Assembly (NCBI GenBank): GCA_002333095.1
Contig: DDBK01000101.1
Location: forward strand, 1 to 8,385
DNA length: 8,385 nucleotides
Reading direction: 5' to 3'
From: Cellvibrionales bacterium UBA2034
Lineage (GTDB): Bacteria; Pseudomonadota; Gammaproteobacteria; Pseudomonadales; UBA7239
Below are positions 1 through 7,352 of the stretch, one piece after another. Below the pieces are notes generated by a model. The model saw only the letters and a list, made by a program, of their open reading frames with translations, did no database searches and was not told the origin of the DNA. The position numbers and the translations under genes are program-made. How positions within the stretch are numbered: position 1 is the stretch's first letter; each line of letters begins with the position of its first letter.

Positions 1-240
1 GGTGACGCGTGTGACTCCACGCCGAATGGTGATACCGATGGCGATGGTGTTGATAACAACAGTGACAACTGCCCACTGATTGCAAACCCGACCCAAATTG
101 ATACGGATAGCGATGGCCTTGGCGACGCATGTGACGCGACACCAAACGGTGATGATGACGGTGACGGCGTTGATAACGGCATAGACAACTGTCCTGCAGT
201 AGCAAATGCTGATCAACTGGATACGGATAACGATGGCATC
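1..240 (+). repeat. Two 120-bp tandem units encoding thrombospondin type-3 calcium repeats
   Basis: Bases 1-120 and 121-240 align as direct repeats in the same frame, each encoding 40 residues. Both units share the order G-D-A-C-D, then P-N-G-D, then D-G-D-G-V-D-N, then D-N-C-P, then D-T-D-[SN]-D-G-[LI]. A third unit starts at 241 and stops after about 15 residues, where the propeller begins. Differences are largely at third codon positions and a few variable residues, which indicates an old duplication kept by selection on the protein. The array probably continues upstream of the window. Confidence 0.85.
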
Positions 241-1641
241 GGTGATGCCTGTGATGCATACCCGAATGATCCGGGCGTTCTGGTTCGTGGTTGGGGTGAA
301 GTGAAAAAAGATGTGTTCGGTTTTGCAGTAGCAAATGCTGGCGATGTAAATGGCGATGGCCATGATGATGTTGTGGTAGGCGCATATCGCTGGGATGTCG
401 CCAAAACGAAAATTCCGAAGCAAAAGAAACTGGCTGATATCGGCAAGGTGTATATCTATTCCGGTGCGGACGGTGCATTGCTACATACCATTAAAGGCCA
501 GAACGCCGGTGACTGGTTCGGTTACAGCGTGGCGGGCGCTGATATCAACGGTGATGGCTATTCAGACATTATTGTCGGCGCACACCGTGATGACGTGCTG
601 AACACCACCACGAGCAAGTTGATGAAAGATGCTGGTTCGGTCTACGTTTATTCTGGAAATCCTGCAGATAACTACATTGAACTGCGAGCATTCCGTGGCG
701 AAGCGGCGGGTGACAACCTCGGCTTTACAGTTGCAAATGCCGGTGATGCCGACAGCGATGGCTGTGAAGATGTAGTCTACGGTGTGCCAAAAGCGGATCC
801 GGATAAATTGACCAACGCCGGTATAGCTGTAGTGCGCTCTGGGGCTACAGGTAACGAGCTGTTCCGCATCAAAGGCGAAGTTAAAGGGAATTTGCTGGGC
901 CGTGCTGTGGCAGGCGCAGGCGATGTGAACAACGATGGTAATGACGATGTCATTGTAGGCATGCCGAAAGATGATGTGTTGGGTCTGACTGGGAAGATGA
1001 TGAAAGATGCAGGCGCGGCAGCGGTTTACTCGGGTGCGGATGGCAGCAAACTGTTCAGGATAGAAGGTGAAGGCGCTGGCGACTGGTTCGGCTTTGCGGT
1101 CGCAGGTGCCGGTGATCTGGACGGTGATGGCCAGGCAGATGTGGCGGTAGGCGCTTACCGCTACGACCCACTCAGTAATGGCAAGTTGCTGAAAGATGCG
1201 GGCGCTGTTTACGCCTATCGCTACGATGGTACAGCTGTTGGCCAGCGCTTGTTCAAAGTGCCGGGTCAGGCAAAAGGTGACTGGCTGGGCTACAGCATAG
1301 CTGCAGGTGCGGATCTGGATAACAACGGTGATGCCGATATTGTTGCCGGTGCGCCGCGCCGTGACCGTATCAATCCGCTGACTGGCAAACCATTAAAAGA
1401 TGTGGGTGCAGTATTCGGTTTTGATGGAACGGGTGCGCAGTTATTTGAGCTGAAAGGTTACAGGAAAGCTGACAACTACGGTTGGTCGCTGGCCAGTGCG
1501 GGTGATATCGATCTGGATGGTCATGCAGATATCATCACTGCTACACCGCGTGCGGATAGACAGGATCCGGTGACAATGAAGTTGTTGAAAGACATCGGCA
1601 TGATAGAAGTGATTTCTGGAAAAAATGCGGTCGAACTCTGA
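1..1641 (+). CDS. Exported calcium-binding protein with thrombospondin type-3 and seven FG-GAP repeats (5' partial)
   Basis: The frame is open from base 1 to the TGA at 1639-1641, so the gene starts upstream of the window; 546 residues are visible. Residues 1-90 are thrombospondin type-3 repeats: Asp-rich D-x-D-x-D-G loops with Cys at 4, 24, 44, 64 and 84, a strict 20-residue spacing. From about residue 93 come seven FG-GAP repeats of the integrin-alpha type, with calcium loops (D-x-[ND]-x-[DN]-G-x-x-D) beginning near residues 115, 181, 249, 308, 372, 438 and 502. The 59-68 residue period predicts a closed seven-bladed beta-propeller. Most blades carry a Lys-rich insert ending in KDAG or similar; blade 3 has a shorter one. 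Both repeat types are typical of secreted or surface proteins, so adhesion or ligand binding outside the cell is likely; the ligand is unknown. The end (VISGKNAVEL) carries no recognisable sorting tail. Signal peptide and any catalytic domain would lie upstream. Domain call is secure; function is not. Confidence 0.9.
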   Translation, partial: GDACDSTPNGDTDGDGVDNNSDNCPLIANPTQIDTDSDGLGDACDATPNGDDDGDGVDNGIDNCPAVANADQLDTDNDGIGDACDAYPNDPGVLVRGWGEVKKDVFGFAVANAGDVNGDGHDDVVVGAYRWDVAKTKIPKQKKLADIGKVYIYSGADGALLHTIKGQNAGDWFGYSVAGADINGDGYSDIIVGAHRDDVLNTTTSKLMKDAGSVYVYSGNPADNYIELRAFRGEAAGDNLGFTVANAGDADSDGCEDVVYGVPKADPDKLTNAGIAVVRSGATGNELFRIKGEVKGNLLGRAVAGAGDVNNDGNDDVIVGMPKDDVLGLTGKMMKDAGAAAVYSGADGSKLFRIEGEGAGDWFGFAVAGAGDLDGDGQADVAVGAYRYDPLSNGKLLKDAGAVYAYRYDGTAVGQRLFKVPGQAKGDWLGYSIAAGADLDNNGDADIVAGAPRRDRINPLTGKPLKDVGAVFGFDGTGAQLFELKGYRKADNYGWSLASAGDIDLDGHADIITATPRADRQDPVTMKLLKDIGMIEVISGKNAVEL

Positions 1642-1651
1642 CCGCCTATTA

Positions 1652-3136
1652 TCAATTAGCTGGCACAGTGCGATGCTGTGCCCAGCTACGCAGCGCAGCA
1701 ATATCCTCAGCCATGACCACAGCGATAGGTCTGGTGCGGGATAATTCTTCCAGTAATTCCGCAGTGTGCAACGCCTGTTGTTGTGCCAGCGTTGTGTAAG
1801 TGGCTGCGACAATGGCTTGCTCGATCTCCGCCCCGGAAAATCCATCAGCGGCAACCGCTAGTGTGGTTAAATTAAATGCTGCGGGATCGTGTTTGCGCTT
1901 GGCGAGATGGATAGAAAAAATGTCTGTGCGGGTTTTTTCGTCTGGCAGATCAACAAAAAATATTTCATCCAGTCGGCCCTTACGAATCAATTCGGGAGGC
2001 AAGTTGGCAATGTTGTTGGATGTGGCGACAATAAACACGGGCTGTTTCTTTTCAGCCATCCATGTCAATAAGCTGCCGAGTACGCGTTGGCTTGTACCGT
2101 CGTCGTTGCTTTGGCCGGCAATGCCTTTTTCAACTTCATCAAGCCATAGTACGCAAGGCGACATATTTTCGGCCAGCTTCAGGGAATCACGCAGGTTTTT
2201 TTCAGATTCACCATAATACTTGTTGTAAAGGGAGCCAAAATCCAGCCGCAGCAATGGCAGCCCCCACAAGCCGGCCACAGCTTTTGCAGCAAGGCTTTTC
2301 CCGCTGCCCTGCACGCCAAGAAGCAGTATGCCTTTTGGTATATCCACGTTAGCAGCGGGCGATAAAAAAGCCTGGTGGCGTTTTGTCAGCCAGTCCTTCA
2401 GATTTTTCAGGCCGCCTACCTGTGCAAAGTTTTCTGTGCTGAATTCATAATGAAGCACACCATGCATATCCAGCAATTGCAGTTTTCCCTTGCTGACCAG
2501 TGGCAGGTCATGATCAGAAATAGCACCATCAGAATGGATGAATTGTCGTGCCAGCGTGCGAATATCCGAGGGCGACAGGCCGCGTAGATGCATGATAATG
2601 CGATCAAGCGACAGCTTGTCAGTTTTTACGCGCTGCTGGTTGTTCTGGCTGGACCACGCCATTGCCTCTTCGCGGATGATGGAAAGAATCTGCTCATCAC
2701 TCGGTGCAGATAGTTGAAATTCTGCCGCGTGTTTACGCAGTTCCGGGGGCAGGGTCAGTGCATGGCTGAGCAATACAATAGTGCGATTGATGTTGTCATA
2801 TTGCAGCGCAATGTCTTTGAGGAGCCGAACCAGTTTCGGGTGCTCAGGCGTAAAAAAACCGTGTGTGTCACATAGCACAAACAGACCTTTGCCACGCATG
2901 CGTTTTATGGAGAGCAGAGCCGCTTCCAGCTCCAGTAACTGGTCGCCATCCGGTTCGGCCATGCTGAATCCCATCGGGCGCAAGCCATCAGTTGCCGTCC
3001 AGACTTGCATGGGCAACGTGCGGGTGTTGCTCACTTGCATCAACACATCCAGAACACGGGTTTCTTCATGTGACTGGATGACAATCAATGGCACGCGTGA
3101 ATCAATAATCAGGCCAAGATCATGGGCATCCTGCAT
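1652..3136 (-). CDS. AAA ATPase of the Ycf46 type
   Basis: This 494-residue protein has a non-catalytic N-terminal region (about 1-235) that opens with the P-L-I-V-I-x-S-x-E-E pattern seen in Ycf46-like proteins, then a classical AAA module. Walker A is GVQGSGKS (274-281, Lys280), followed by an aromatic pore-loop-like stretch YNKYYGESE. Walker B ends in D333-E334. The second region of homology includes ATSNN (sensor 1) and R385-K-G-R388 (arginine fingers). All residues needed for ATP hydrolysis are present, so it should be an active hexameric remodelling ATPase, probably cytoplasmic as no membrane segment or protease domain is seen. In cyanobacteria and plastids Ycf46 has been connected with inorganic-carbon and photosynthesis regulation; its role in heterotrophs is not established. 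The ATG at 3136 is supported by AGGAGA six bases upstream, overlapping the trpE stop, so translation is probably coupled to trpE. The gene ends 10 bp from the convergent repeat-protein gene. Confidence 0.9.
   Translation of the reverse strand: MQDAHDLGLIIDSRVPLIVIQSHEETRVLDVLMQVSNTRTLPMQVWTATDGLRPMGFSMAEPDGDQLLELEAALLSIKRMRGKGLFVLCDTHGFFTPEHPKLVRLLKDIALQYDNINRTIVLLSHALTLPPELRKHAAEFQLSAPSDEQILSIIREEAMAWSSQNNQQRVKTDKLSLDRIIMHLRGLSPSDIRTLARQFIHSDGAISDHDLPLVSKGKLQLLDMHGVLHYEFSTENFAQVGGLKNLKDWLTKRHQAFLSPAANVDIPKGILLLGVQGSGKSLAAKAVAGLWGLPLLRLDFGSLYNKYYGESEKNLRDSLKLAENMSPCVLWLDEVEKGIAGQSNDDGTSQRVLGSLLTWMAEKKQPVFIVATSNNIANLPPELIRKGRLDEIFFVDLPDEKTRTDIFSIHLAKRKHDPAAFNLTTLAVAADGFSGAEIEQAIVAATYTTLAQQQALHTAELLEELSRTRPIAVVMAEDIAALRSWAQHRTVPAN
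1658..1687. terminator. Strong hairpin between convergent genes, possible bidirectional terminator
   Basis: AGCTGGCACAG (1658-1668) and CTGTGCCCAGCT (1676-1687) form an 11-bp stem with a single bulged C and a 7-base loop. It starts 17 bases after the repeat-protein stop, and on the other strand sits inside the last codons of the AAA gene, just before its TGA. Neither side has a good U-tract; the minus strand continues AATTGATAAT. It could end or stabilise transcripts, but the position inside a coding region makes this uncertain. Confidence 0.4.
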
Positions 3137-3142
3137 ACATAA

Positions 3143-3149
3143 TCTCCTA
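3143..3149 (-). promoter_or_regulatory. Ribosome binding site of the AAA ATPase gene, overlapping the trpE stop
   Basis: Read on the minus strand the bases are TAGGAGA: the first three are the trpE stop codon and AGGAGA is a near-perfect Shine-Dalgarno, six bases before the ATG at 3136. This fixes the AAA start. It also means ribosomes ending trpE stop on the next gene's binding site, which favours translational coupling. Confidence 0.8.
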
Positions 3150-4646
3150 GACTGATCCAGCCAGTACCATTGCTGCCGCGCGGAATATAGCGCGCGCCTT
3201 GTTCATCGTTTCATCCCATTCTGATTGCGGAACAGAATCTGCTACCACACCAGCGCCTGCTTGAATGTACAGCATTTTATTCTTGATGACGGCGGTGCGA
3301 ATGGCGATAGCTGTATCCATATTGCCGCCCCAACCGAGATAGCCGACGGCACCACCATAGATGCCACGTTTCTCCGGTTCGAGTTCATCAATAATTTCCA
3401 GCGCGCGGATTTTGGGTGCGCCAGACAATGTGCCTGCAGGCAATGTAGCGCGCAATACATCCATTGCATCAAGGCCATCGCGCAATTCGCCAGTAACATT
3501 TGATGTAATGTGCATCACATGTGAAAAGCGCTCGATAACCATTTTTTCTGTCAGCTTCACGCTACCCACTTGCGATACACGCCCGGCATCATTGCGGCCC
3601 AGGTCAATCAGCATCAGGTGCTCAGCAATTTCCTTGGGGTCAGCCAGTAATTCTTTTTCCAGCGCAAGGTCTTCTTCCGGTGTGTGTCCGCGTTTGCGTG
3701 TGCCTGCAATGGGGCGGACAGTGACAAGATTGTCTTCCAGCCGTGCCAGAATTTCTGGTGAAGAGCCGGCAATATGAAAATCGCCACAATCCAGAAAATA
3801 CATATAAGGCGAAGGATTCAGGCAGCGCAATGCGCGATACAGGTTTAACGGTTCGGCATCAAACGGCAGCGAAAGGCGTTGTGATAAAACAACCTGCATT
3901 GTATCGCCGGCAAGAATATATTCCTTGATAGCATCAACGCCGCGTTTGAATGCCTCTTCACCAAAAGAAGATAAAAACTGTTGTTCCAGGTTTGCATCCG
4001 CGGCATGTGGCTGGGCAGCCATGGGTGGCAATGTGGGTGTTGCTGCAGCCAGTTGTGCCTGCAGCGTGTCGAGGCGATTTTTAGCTTGGGCAAGCGCATC
4101 AGGCTGGCTGGTGTCGGCATGGACAATCAGCAGGATCCTGCCAGACAAATTATCAAATACCAGCACTTCTTCCGACAGCATGAGCAGAATGTCTGGTGTG
4201 CCGATTGGATCGCAAGCGGGCTGGCTGGCTCGCAAGTGCGGCTCAACATAGCGCACGGTGTCGTAACTGAAATAGCCCACCAGGCCACCGGTAAAGCGTG
4301 GTAACCCTGCTATGTCCGCCACGCGGTACTGTTGGCGAAAAGCATCTACAAAGACGAGTGGATCAGCGCACTGTTCACGCCGTATTTCGGCGCCATCGCA
4401 GCACACCGTCACGGTGTCGCCGCGAACATGCAGCACGGTACGGCAGGGCAATCCGATAAAGGAGTAACGCCCCCATTGCTCGCCGCCCTGCACAGATTCC
4501 AGCAGGTAGCTGTAGGGCTGGCGGGCCAGTTTAAGGTAGCAGGACAGCGGGGTTTCGAGATCGGCGAGTAATTCGCGCACCACAGGGATGCGGTTGTAGC
4601 CTTCAGCGGCCAGTGCCGCAAAATGCTCGGGTGTCAGGGTCAACAT
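3147..4646 (-). CDS. trpE: Anthranilate synthase component I
   Basis: Converts chorismate to anthranilate using ammonia from the glutamine amidotransferase TrpG, the first committed step of tryptophan synthesis, in the cytoplasm. The protein has 499 residues, normal for the family. LLES (48-51) near the N-terminus matches the tryptophan feedback-binding element. PIAGT (312-316) has Ala where aminodeoxychorismate synthase PabB typically has Lys, which argues for TrpE over PabB. His379 in VMHITS is the conserved catalytic His. Other chorismate-enzyme motifs are [31 protein letters not shown] and YGGAVGY. The N-terminus resembles pseudomonad TrpE (A-x-E-G-Y-N-R-I-P), supporting the ATG at 4646; GAGG lies seven bases upstream. 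No trpG, trpD or trpC follows; an AAA ATPase does. In pseudomonads trpE is likewise separate from trpGDC. A Trp-containing leader peptide lies upstream. Confidence 0.98.
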   Translation of the reverse strand: MLTLTPEHFAALAAEGYNRIPVVRELLADLETPLSCYLKLARQPYSYLLESVQGGEQWGRYSFIGLPCRTVLHVRGDTVTVCCDGAEIRREQCADPLVFVDAFRQQYRVADIAGLPRFTGGLVGYFSYDTVRYVEPHLRASQPACDPIGTPDILLMLSEEVLVFDNLSGRILLIVHADTSQPDALAQAKNRLDTLQAQLAAATPTLPPMAAQPHAADANLEQQFLSSFGEEAFKRGVDAIKEYILAGDTMQVVLSQRLSLPFDAEPLNLYRALRCLNPSPYMYFLDCGDFHIAGSSPEILARLEDNLVTVRPIAGTRKRGHTPEEDLALEKELLADPKEIAEHLMLIDLGRNDAGRVSQVGSVKLTEKMVIERFSHVMHITSNVTGELRDGLDAMDVLRATLPAGTLSGAPKIRALEIIDELEPEKRGIYGGAVGYLGWGGNMDTAIAIRTAVIKNKMLYIQAGAGVVADSVPQSEWDETMNKARAIFRAAAMVLAGSV

Positions 4647-4653
4647 GGCAATA

Positions 4654-4657
4654 CCTC
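4654..4657 (-). promoter_or_regulatory. Ribosome binding site of trpE
   Basis: GAGG on the minus strand, seven bases before the trpE ATG (4644-4646). It supports the chosen start, which also agrees with the family's N-terminal alignment. Confidence 0.7.
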
Positions 4658-4687
4658 AATCAATGCTTACAGTTCAGGGCGGGAAGC

Positions 4688-4723
4688 GCGCACGCGTGCG
4701 CAGTGGCTCAAGTGCGCCATCGC
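4688..4723 (-). promoter_or_regulatory. Putative trp attenuator with competing hairpins
   Basis: Between the leader Trp codons and trpE the transcript has two copies of GCGCAC (minus strand, 4717-4712 and 4701-4696) and one complementary GTGCGC (4693-4688). Either copy can pair with the third element. The second and third form a perfect 14-base palindrome that can fold as a 5-bp stem with a 4-base loop. The first copy directly follows the second Trp codon and would be covered by a ribosome stalled there. This is the expected geometry for alternative folding. However, no U-run follows the palindrome, so a classical intrinsic terminator is not seen; control could instead act through Rho or on translation. 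This is inference from base pairing by eye. Confidence 0.45.
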
Positions 4724-4761
4724 CAGGCTTGCATGACTGTACTGATCGGGTAGATCACCAT
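4708..4761 (-). CDS. trpL: trp operon leader peptide
   Basis: A short frame upstream of trpE encodes MVIYPISTVMQAWRWRT, 17 residues, with Trp at 13 and 15 just before the TGA (4708-4710). The ending W-R-W-R-T resembles the W-W-R-T of the enterobacterial trp leader. Tryptophan starvation would stall the ribosome here and change the folding of the downstream leader RNA. A GGAG (4765-4768) lies three bases before this ATG and six before an in-frame GTG at 4756-4758, so the GTG may be the actual start (16 residues). A third in-frame ATG at 4734 lacks a ribosome binding site. The distance from leader stop to trpE ATG is 61 bases. Attenuation of trpE is known in Pseudomonas putida, which makes this reading credible. 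It is not coded by any conserved domain and rests on position and Trp content. Confidence 0.75.
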   Translation of the reverse strand: MVIYPISTVMQAWRWRT

Positions 4762-4764
4762 TAA

Positions 4765-4768
4765 CTCC
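4765..4768 (-). promoter_or_regulatory. Ribosome binding site of the trp leader peptide
   Basis: GGAG on the minus strand, within CTGGAG. It is three bases from the ATG at 4761 and six from the in-frame GTG at 4758; normal spacing therefore favours the GTG start. Confidence 0.5.
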
Positions 4769-4786
4769 AGGTAAATTGCTCTGCAC

Positions 4787-4815
4787 AGTCTAAGCCATCC
4801 ATAAAACAACACCAA
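4787..4815 (-). promoter_or_regulatory. Candidate sigma-70 promoter for trpL-trpE-AAA
   Basis: On the minus strand TTGGTG (4815-4810) and TAGACT (4792-4787) are separated by 17 bases, fitting three and four of six consensus positions. Transcription would start near 4780, leaving a short untranslated region before the leader ribosome binding site. The match is weak; position relative to the leader peptide is the main support. Confidence 0.35.
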
Positions 4816-4855
4816 GAGTCGCTTTATTGCCGTGACTGCCGGATCATTGTCGACC

Positions 4856-7351
4856 ATGAAAGCCACTCTGCCCATCCATGCTGTTTTGCCCGCTTTGATT
4901 GATGCTGTGCGTCTGTCGCCTTGTGCGGTGCTGTCTGCGGCGCCCGGCGCAGGCAAGACAAGTTGTGTGCCGCTGGCGTTGCTGGCATCCGGCGCCGTTA
5001 ACGGCCGCGTTGTCATGCTGGAACCGCGCCGGCTGGCGGCTGTGCGGGCAGCGCAATACATGGCGCAGCAGCTGGGTGAAAAAGTGGGTGAAACGGTCGG
5101 TTACCGTATTCGTGGGGACAACCGTGTCTCTGCGCACACAAAAATTGAAGTGGTGACGGAAGGCATACTGGCGCGCATGATCCAGCATGATCCGGAACTG
5201 TCTGGCCTCGGGCTGATTATTTTTGATGAGTTTCACGAACGTTCCTTGCACGCCGATCTGGGTCTGGCGTTGGCGTGTGATGTGCAAAAAAACTGGCGCG
5301 ACGATCTGAAAATACTGGTGATGTCTGCCACGCTGGATGGCGTTGCCGTGTCAACGCTGCTGGATAATGCACCGGTAATAGACAGTGAAGGCCGCAGTTA
5401 TCCTATCGACATCCAATATCTTCCGCGCGATAAAAACCTGTCGATTGAAAGCCAAACGATGCATGCTGTACTTCGTGCGTTGAAAGAACAGGTTGGCGAT
5501 ATCCTGGTTTTTCTGCCCGGCCAGCGTGAAATACGTCGAGTGCAAACATTGCTGGACAATAACGATGCAACTGCCGGGATAAAAATACATGCGCTATTTG
5601 GCGACGCATCATCATCACAGCAACAAGCGGCGTTGCAACCAGACAAAGAAAGGGCCAGGAAGGTAATTCTTTCCACCAGTATTGCGGAAACATCACTGAC
5701 TATTGACGGTGTGTCTACAGTGATTGATGCAGGACTGGTGCGTACGGTGCGTTTTGATCCGCGCCGCGCCATGGCGGGACTGGTCACTGTGAATGTATCA
5801 AAAGCAACAGCAGCGCAGCGCGCGGGTAGGGCTGGCCGCCAGCAAGCCGGAGCGTGTTACCGCTTGTGGAGTGAAGCACAACACAATGCGTTGGCTAATT
5901 TTCCTGTCCCGGAAATATTGCAAAGTGACTTGATGCCGCTTGCGTTAGACATTGCGGCATGGGGTTCAGATGAATCAAAACTGGTATTCCTGGATACCCC
6001 GCCTGTATCGCACTTGCAACAGGCGCGGACAGTTTTACAACAGCTGGGTGCACTGGATGAAAATGTCAGGATCACAGCACACGGCCGCGCCATGGCCGAT
6101 CTGCCATTGCATCCGCGCTATGCACATATGTTGTTGCGCGCACGAGAAAATGGATTTGGCGCATTGGCTTGTGATGTGGCTGCGTTGTTGGAAGAGCGTG
6201 ACCTGTTGCGCAGTACAGACCGTGATGCGGATCTGTATTTGCGGTGGCAACAGTTAAAACATGGCAGCACTTCTGATCGTGCAGCGCGTGATCGTGCAAA
6301 ACAGCAGGCTGCACGTTTGCGCCAGCTGGTAGACGTGCAGGACGACAGCGCCAGCCACGATGAAAAATTAGGGCTGATGCTGGCGCTATGTTATCCAGAG
6401 CGTGTGGCGAAGCGGCGCGATGTGCGGGGCGAACGCTGGCAACTGGCAGGTGGTGCAGGTGCGACGTTATACCCGGGCAGTGCATTAGCGAATAACGAAT
6501 GGATTGCCGTAGCAGATCTGGATGGCGAAGGCCGCGAAGCGCGTATTTTTCTTGCAGCAGCCCTGGATCCTGATGACCTGCCGATTTTTTTTCCGGAACA
6601 GTTTTTCAGTGGCGAAGAGACAGGCTGGTCTGCGCAGGAATCAGCAGTCGTGTCGAGAGATGTGAAACGTTTTGGTGCGATTGTATTTGCTGAAAAACCG
6701 TTGCCGGCGCGTGGTGAAAAAGCGGTTGCTGCATTGTGCAAAGGGTTGCGCAGTCTGGGTTTTCAAGCGCTTCCTGTACCAGAGAATACGCGACGCTGGT
6801 TGACGCGCGCGCAGTGGCTGCAAGCGCAGGATCTGGTGAGTGATTTTCCCGATTTCAGTGAGCGTGGTTTGATGGAAACACTGGAACAGTGGCTGGCGCC
6901 CTTTCTCGTGCAAGTCAGTCGCCACAGCCAGTTAGTGAATGTTGACTGGCACACTGCACTCACGTCGCAACTGGATTATTCGCAACAGCAAACACTTGAT
7001 GCCTTGGCGCCAACGCATATTGTTGTGCCGACGGGTACACGTATTGAGCTGGAATACAGTGGTGAACAGCCGGTGTTGGCTGTGCGCTTGCAGGAAATGT
7101 TTGGTGCGCAAGAAACGCCGCGTATTGCTGGAGGCAAGATTCCGGTGCTGGTGCATTTGCTGTCGCCTAAACGCAGCCCATTAGCGGTCACGCAAGACCT
7201 TGCCAGTTTCTGGCAGAACGCTTACAAGGATGTGCGAAAGGATATGCGCGGCCAGTATCCGAAACATTATTGGCCGGAGAACCCATTGGAAGCCCAGCCA
7301 ACAAGCCGTACAAAAGCTGCTGATGATCGTGCCCGAAAACGGCAAATCTAG
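4856..7351 (+). CDS. hrpB: ATP-dependent helicase HrpB, DEAH-box family
   Basis: An 831-residue superfamily 2 helicase, expected to be cytoplasmic and ATP-driven. Motif I is APGAGKT (29-35), motif II is DEFH (124-127), motif III is SAT (157-159), and motif VI is QRAGRAGR (321-328). The conserved stretches VTEGILARMIQ, DPELSGLGLIIFDEFHERS, IAETSLTIDGV and the C-terminal RYPKHYWPENP are diagnostic of HrpB and separate it from HrpA, which is much longer. The C-terminal HrpB domain is complete. The physiological role is not well defined; the E. coli gene is dispensable. The ATG at 4856 gives an N-terminus (M-K-A-T-L-P-I-H-A-V-L-P-A-L) that aligns with E. coli HrpB, so it is preferred to an in-frame GTG at 4832 that would add eight residues. 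Neither start has a strong ribosome binding site. The gene diverges from trpE and its stop lies one base from that of ftsX. Confidence 0.96.
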   Translation: MKATLPIHAVLPALIDAVRLSPCAVLSAAPGAGKTSCVPLALLASGAVNGRVVMLEPRRLAAVRAAQYMAQQLGEKVGETVGYRIRGDNRVSAHTKIEVVTEGILARMIQHDPELSGLGLIIFDEFHERSLHADLGLALACDVQKNWRDDLKILVMSATLDGVAVSTLLDNAPVIDSEGRSYPIDIQYLPRDKNLSIESQTMHAVLRALKEQVGDILVFLPGQREIRRVQTLLDNNDATAGIKIHALFGDASSSQQQAALQPDKERARKVILSTSIAETSLTIDGVSTVIDAGLVRTVRFDPRRAMAGLVTVNVSKATAAQRAGRAGRQQAGACYRLWSEAQHNALANFPVPEILQSDLMPLALDIAAWGSDESKLVFLDTPPVSHLQQARTVLQQLGALDENVRITAHGRAMADLPLHPRYAHMLLRARENGFGALACDVAALLEERDLLRSTDRDADLYLRWQQLKHGSTSDRAARDRAKQQAARLRQLVDVQDDSASHDEKLGLMLALCYPERVAKRRDVRGERWQLAGGAGATLYPGSALANNEWIAVADLDGEGREARIFLAAALDPDDLPIFFPEQFFSGEETGWSAQESAVVSRDVKRFGAIVFAEKPLPARGEKAVAALCKGLRSLGFQALPVPENTRRWLTRAQWLQAQDLVSDFPDFSERGLMETLEQWLAPFLVQVSRHSQLVNVDWHTALTSQLDYSQQQTLDALAPTHIVVPTGTRIELEYSGEQPVLAVRLQEMFGAQETPRIAGGKIPVLVHLLSPKRSPLAVTQDLASFWQNAYKDVRKDMRGQYPKHYWPENPLEAQPTSRTKAADDRARKRQI

Positions 7352-7352
7352 T

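Noticed and set aside
301..303. GTG at 301 as the start of a separate 446-residue FG-GAP protein
   Set aside because: The same frame is open back to base 1 and encodes clear thrombospondin type-3 repeats; there is no ribosome binding site and the GTG sits inside the first blade.
1800..2607. Several open frames antisense to the AAA gene and similar ones over trpE, hrpB and ftsX
   Set aside because: They lie wholly within well-supported genes, lack family features and ribosome binding sites, and are what a moderate G+C coding region produces by chance.
4688..4701. The 14-base palindrome as an ordinary intrinsic terminator of trpE
   Set aside because: No run of U follows it on either strand, and it precedes rather than follows the gene. 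Kept only as part of the possible attenuator.
4832..4834. GTG at 4832 as the hrpB start
   Set aside because: The ATG at 4856 gives an N-terminus matching E. coli HrpB. The eight extra residues have no family support and the GTG lacks a well-spaced ribosome binding site.
4708..5061. A 117-residue minus-strand frame across the trp leader and the hrpB 5' end
   Set aside because: It is mostly antisense to hrpB and has no family resemblance. Only its last 16-17 codons, after the GGAG, make sense as a leader peptide.
7329..7345. Weak inverted repeat TGCC/GGCA at the end of hrpB as a terminator
   Set aside because: The stem is only about four pairs and is not followed by a U-tract.
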